Shown piece by piece: positions 59,390-64,000 of a DNA stretch of 64,000 nt. A model generated the notes under the pieces. The model did no database searches and was not told the origin of the DNA. It saw nothing but the letters and a program-made list of their open reading frames with translations. How positions within the stretch are numbered: the first letter of the stretch is position 1; each line of letters begins with the position of its first letter. Made by a program: the position numbers and the translations under genes. The stretch is from Andrena cerasifolii (Eukaryota > Arthropoda > Insecta > Hymenoptera > Andrenidae), in assembly GCF_050908995.1 (NCBI RefSeq), contig NC_135122.1:12688501-12752500 (forward strand), read 5' to 3'.

Positions 59390-62300
59390 GAATACCAGCG
59401 GGGCAAGAAGAGCCTCTTTAGAGGCCGAGAAAAAGAACGCCCGCCTCTCAGGGAGACTAAGAGAGCGAAACTCGAAAGTCGACGTTCGAATCGATCATTG
59501 CTTACACGCTTTCCCATAGCTAATTACGCGGCTAGTACTACTAATAATAAGCAACGCCGATCCTTCGCCCCATTAATCCTTGTCAACGAGCTACCTCTCA
59601 TCGGCTCGCGAATAGTTCGTTATTTGTATTACGCAACCGTTCCCTCTACCCTCGCTTTGTTCCCTGCTCCTCGTTTCTCGAAACGAACGGTCCAACAGAA
59701 TTATACCACCGATAAAGGTATGGAGAAACTTTCGACCGCCGGGCGAAAATGTTTCGCGGATCATCGACAGATCCCTCGACGAGGATTACGGAAGAGAGAG
59801 CCGCAGAAAGTACCCACCTACGTACAGCGCAAAGCGGCGTAGCGGCTCGGGCTTCGAATATACATACATACATCCGTGTACTTTACGAACGATCGGCACA
59901 TCTGAGCACATCGCGTTGCACTTTCAGCTGTTCAGCTCGCGGTAATGCAGCCCGTGCGCTGAATGCGGGGGTGTGCGATAACGCGCGACGAAAATTGATA
60001 ATATTTCACGGCGAGGGCGGGAGGAGAGAAAGAGAAGCGGGGGACTCTTTTATAATTGGTTGGCATTTGCATGCGGTCTTTACACTTATTGAGGTTTAGC
60101 CGCGAACCGGTCGCTCCTCCTGTCCGTTTTTATCATTTATGCCGGCTACACAACCGGCTCGTAGCACGCGATCCCGAGGCTCCCTCCGCTCTTTCCTTGG
60201 GCCTCATCCCTTTCTATCCTCGCACCCTCTCTCGCTTCCCCTAATCCTGCCGTCCCTTCTTCCTCTCCCTCGACCGGCAACCCGCCTCCCAGAACTGCCA
60301 TTTCGCAGCCGCGTGGGACGTTTCAGTCCACTTACGTCCCTCTGCTTCAACGGCCGCGACTTCAAACAATTTGCAACCTGTTACCACGACGATCCGCCAC
60401 CTTTTTTTCTATTAGCCTTCGCACCAATTAAGGATAATTAATTGCTGGCTCCTCCATCCCCGTGCGCGCTCTCTTTCGGTCTCTGGGAATAAATTTTCGA
60501 AGCGGAGGGATTTCGAAGAGTGTCTCGCCGCGCCGAGCAATCGCAAGGGCGCGTTCGGCAACCGGAGACCTTTCTGGAAAACTTCAGGCTAACCGATCTA
60601 AAAACCTCGACCACTTAGTCCTTACACGGTCTTGGGAAAAAGGATAGCCAAAGAGTGACAGGGACGATGCAACTGTAAAAACTAATGAATTTGCATGCGG
60701 AAAAAGGAAAATTATGTTCCGTGCTTCCCCCCTGCACCGTATCCGTCACTGGGGGACAAGTGATGTATTAATTATCGCATAACGTGTCGTAAGTATATAG
60801 TAATGACTGCACGGCGCAGTCAGAAGGATAGCTTTTAATGACGAGGAAGGATGCAAAGGACCGGGTGGAGCGAAGGGGGATGATAAGAGCCCACCATACA
60901 CGTCAAACTGCGATCACTAATAGTACACCTCCGGTTCGAGATAATTATCGGACCGGTCGCGAAACTACTCGAGCCGATGCACACCCAGCTTCTGTCGGCT
61001 CTTCGGGGAGCGTACGAAAGAAGAAGCGGGGTGGTAGGGAGCACGGGAAAGGTGGTTCGGTTTGAATTAAAATCGTCGAAGGAGCGTAAAGCCGACCATT
61101 TGGTGTGACGTACCTACAAACGAACAGATTCTGGGAAAATATGAAGTCGTGTACGGTTTTCAGAAGGAATGCTTCTCATTAGACTTAAGCCGCGTCGTTA
61201 TATTCCTTGTCATCGGCAGAGGCTTACGCGAAGGAAGGAGGGGGCCGAGTAAGAAGGAAATACACTTGGTATAAACCCACTCTGTCAAGAAGACCGAGAA
61301 ATTGTCGTTTTCGTCGCTCGAAGCGTCCGGAGGAAATGCAATCATCCGTATCGGAGGATACATAGAGCGTAGCAAACGCCAGACTGAAAAAGAGGAGCCT
61401 GGAGTTATGCGTTTGTAACTGGCTCCTGGCGTCTCGCCTCTAGCATCGCGAGGTGCAGGTATTCGCATGAGATTTAGATGTTTTCCTCGATATGAAAATG
61501 CACCGCAACGAGGACATCGCGGAGGCGCTGACACTCGAAAGGTACGGCTTTGAGAATTTCGAAGAATTTCCACTAGTTCTCGGCGAATAAGAGGGGCGGG
61601 CGGTAGGGCGAATAGCAACGAGTGAATGAATAATTACATTCGTCACAAACAGCATTGAAATAGCTCGAGGACATGGCTCATAGTTGAAAGCCAGCAATGG
61701 CGTTAAACAAGATTCACCGGGGTCCAGATTCCCCGTAGATTTGTATCGCCATCCAACTGCAGCGTGTTCCACGGTTTGCTGGATCGCTCATCGCTGCAAC
61801 GACCGTGATAATAACGACGTAAAGTCACCCCCGCGCGGTACGCGGCCCGAACACAATATAATGTCCCGCGGTGACGTGGAACCGAGTCGTCGTAGCGCCT
61901 GCGCCCCAGCCATCGTCGAAGAATTATCGTCGTCCGAGATTTAATCGGCGGCCCCGTCGGCAGCCGTTGTCGCTGTTTGCGTACGGTAGTTAAGACTCGG
62001 TTGTTTCCTCGTTTTAAGAGCGTTTTCTCTCTCCCGTTCGCGCGCGGGCTGCCGCTCTTAATTTAGTTAGCCGTTGGGTCGGAGCGAGAGGTCTGAGAGC
62101 TTCGTAAGACACTTTATCATTAAGGACCTTTCCGGCTCGTTCCGCCCGGAGGAAATGTGCAGGGCGCGGGTCCGCGTTTCAGGAGGGAATTTTTCATTGG
62201 AACCCGGCAAGAACGAGGCGCTAAGCAGCCGACCGTTTTTCAAGCTCGCGGCACCCGCTGCCAGTATATCTCGCCTCCTTTGTTCCGCCATTTCTTAGTT

Positions 62301-62640
62301 ACTTCTTAATTCCATTTGCATGTCCTTTAATTTGCACGTAAGTGAAGCTTAAATCTCCGCCGCGCCCGCGGTGGTTGCGTCTCCTTTCCCTCTCCGGGTG
62401 AACCAGCCCTGACAGTGAATCAGTGCTCGCGCGACAAATTCGAAATTCAATTAAAAGATACCTACGAGGTCTAGTTGGCGGACTCACCATCTCCTCGCAC
62501 TTCGTAAAATGTTCGTTCTCGCCGGAGGGATTTATTCCGAAGCAATTAATGTCATCGTGTCGTCGTGTCGAGATAGTACATAGTTTAGTAAGGCGGGACA
62601 CGTGTTTGCCGTTGTTCGTAAATAGTACCCCGAGCTGATT
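59390..62640. other. Unannotated non-coding stretch
   Basis: It includes a pyrimidine-rich tract on the + strand at about 60175-60290 and a small perfect hairpin TGACTGC-ACGGC-GCAGTCA at 60804-60822. No gene is supported. Confidence 0.4.
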
Positions 62641-62652
62641 CGGTGTGAACAC

Positions 62653-62671
62653 GTACACGTGTCACGTGTAC
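62653..62671. promoter_or_regulatory. 19-bp palindrome with two CACGTG E-boxes
   Basis: GTACACGTGTCACGTGTAC is a perfect palindrome around one T. It contains two CACGTG E-boxes (62656-62661 and 62663-62668) whose starts are 7 bp apart. CACGTG is the site of bHLH and bHLH-PAS dimers such as CLOCK/CYCLE, MAX/MYC and USF-type factors, and close tandem E-boxes with 6-7 bp gaps are a known feature of clock-gene enhancers. The spacing here is tighter than that arrangement. The target gene is unknown. Confidence 0.35.
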
Positions 62672-62679
62672 CGACGATT

Positions 62680-63680
62680 TCGGGGTACCGTCGACGGTGT
62701 GCTGTTTGGCGAAGTAGATTTCCCTGTTAATTTCACTGGCAATGCCTTTGCAACATTTATTTCGAGCTTCTCTATTGCTCCCCCGCGGTAATCGCATCAC
62801 AGTAACGACTTCTCGTCCGTCATATCGTTGCGCAAATGGACTTTGACGCGGATAAACAAGCGTTTCGCGAGCAAGTATCAAGTCCGCTTCTATCCTCTTC
62901 CCGTCGATTCCTTCTGGCTTTTAATCGATTGGAATACCATCGAGCGTGCTTCGCCATGCAACGACAAAGAATGGTTCTATCGTCCGTCGTTATTCGGCGA
63001 TTAAATACGCCGTTAAATCATTTCCACTCGATTAGGGAACGCGGGAAATTCATTTCGGGACAAGAATGCGCAATTTATGCGATAACGAACGGGGAACGAT
63101 TAATGCAGTCTATTCAGTTTCCTTTCCGACGTCGCCCTCGTTTTATCGCTCGATTATTGACACGATGAATAGGAGTGAATTTCGCATTCAGCGCGAAGAC
63201 AATATATACGAAGACCATAGCTAACCCAGGATTAGGATTTTCCGACAGAAATAGCGCCCTACATGTATGATTATTGCAAGAGCAGCGGGTGCATCTCTCG
63301 TCAGCGTCGCGACGCAAACGGAGCAACGCGAGGAATCCCACGGATCGGACCATTCGCGGTTCAAACTCTCGGTCACTCTGTCGGCTGATGCACGACGACC
63401 TTGCCTCGTACCACGGCATCGGGCAGAAATTCAGCCCTGGGGCGGATCTGCATAACGTTCGATCGGTGCAAAGAATGCACGAGTGGCACGCGCGGGAGGG
63501 CATGCAGTTCGTGCCGGCACTGGCCGCGCGGTTTTGCACGGGCACAGAGAACCGGCGATCGTGTCGCGAGCAAAACACACGTAAGTGTTCAGCGGGTCAT
63601 GCGAAGAGGTGGACGAGGCGGAGAGAGTGAGACAGGAGCAAAAAGGGCGAGAAACAGAGAGAGGCGGAGGGAAGAAGAGA
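62680..63680. other. Unannotated non-coding stretch
   Basis: No supported gene. The + strand becomes purine-rich from about 63600 onward. Confidence 0.4.

Positions 63681-63682
<2 letters not shown>

Positions 63683-63715
<33 letters not shown>
63683..63715 (+). repeat. (GA)16 microsatellite
   Basis: A GA dinucleotide run in a purine-rich tract. It reads as an Arg-Glu peptide in translation, which is an artefact. Confidence 0.95.
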
Positions 63716-63718
<3 letters not shown>

Positions 63719-63719
63719 T

Positions 63720-64000
63720 AGAGAGCAGCAAGGAACGTTCGAGGACGCTCGACAAAGGCGCGCTACCCTCGTCAGCTAGTTTAAATCGTACATGAATAAA
63801 TTCAATCCTATCACGGCCATGCTAATTTCATACAACAAGGTCCTAGTACCTGTGGAAAGCTATATAACCATCCGTCCGACGAGAGCATCTACATAACACG
63901 TAGCCGCTTACGCTTTGCCCCGAACGCGCAATGCAAACTTCACTCCGTAGCTTTCTAGCTGCCCTGTGTTGTTGACTTCGGGCTTCGGAACTGGCGTCGT
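63720..64000. other. Window end, no gene seen
   Basis: It contains a TATATAA word at about 63861, which I do not call a promoter because no initiator or transcript evidence accompanies it. Confidence 0.35.

Overview
The window looks like non-coding nuclear DNA from an insect, most likely a hymenopteran (ant, bee or wasp). This is an inference from four things: base composition that is fairly GC-rich with CpG not depleted, AT-rich islands that coincide with small DNA transposons, many (CT/GA)n microsatellites, and no long coding frame on either strand. I recognise no protein-coding exon, rRNA or tRNA. It is best read as intergenic or long-intron sequence. The open frames are short, mutually overlapping, and arginine-, serine- or leucine-rich in the way random GC-rich DNA reads.

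The most interesting region is 43.5-45.35 kb. Three stem-loops on the + strand carry an almost identical 3' arm (core CATTAGTCACCGTTATT), while their 5' arms differ yet stay complementary. A fourth, unrelated hairpin lies between them at 44927-45025, with 33 of 35 arm positions paired. Together they look like a microRNA cluster with three paralogous members plus one unrelated member. I cannot assign them to a named family from memory.

The second theme is short non-autonomous DNA transposons with terminal inverted repeats (TIRs), which make up most AT-rich islands. They are: a TA-flanked element at 3674-4536; a TA-flanked MITE at 6566-6903; a TTAA-flanked piggyBac-like MITE at 16706-17081; a MITE at 19504-19995; a Transib-like element at 22628-23329 with 5-bp target duplications and ends beginning CACAGTG; a rearranged relative of it at 42113-42720 with a nested TA-flanked MITE; and an element at 46729-47689.

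The remaining sequence is unique-looking DNA with microsatellites, purine/pyrimidine strand-asymmetric tracts, a degenerate tandem duplication (2.03-2.69 kb), a G-quadruplex-type run (34.3 kb), a tandem CACGTG palindrome (62.65 kb) and several isolated perfect hairpins. Parts of it may be cis-regulatory DNA of a neighbouring gene outside the window, but the sequence alone does not show which gene.
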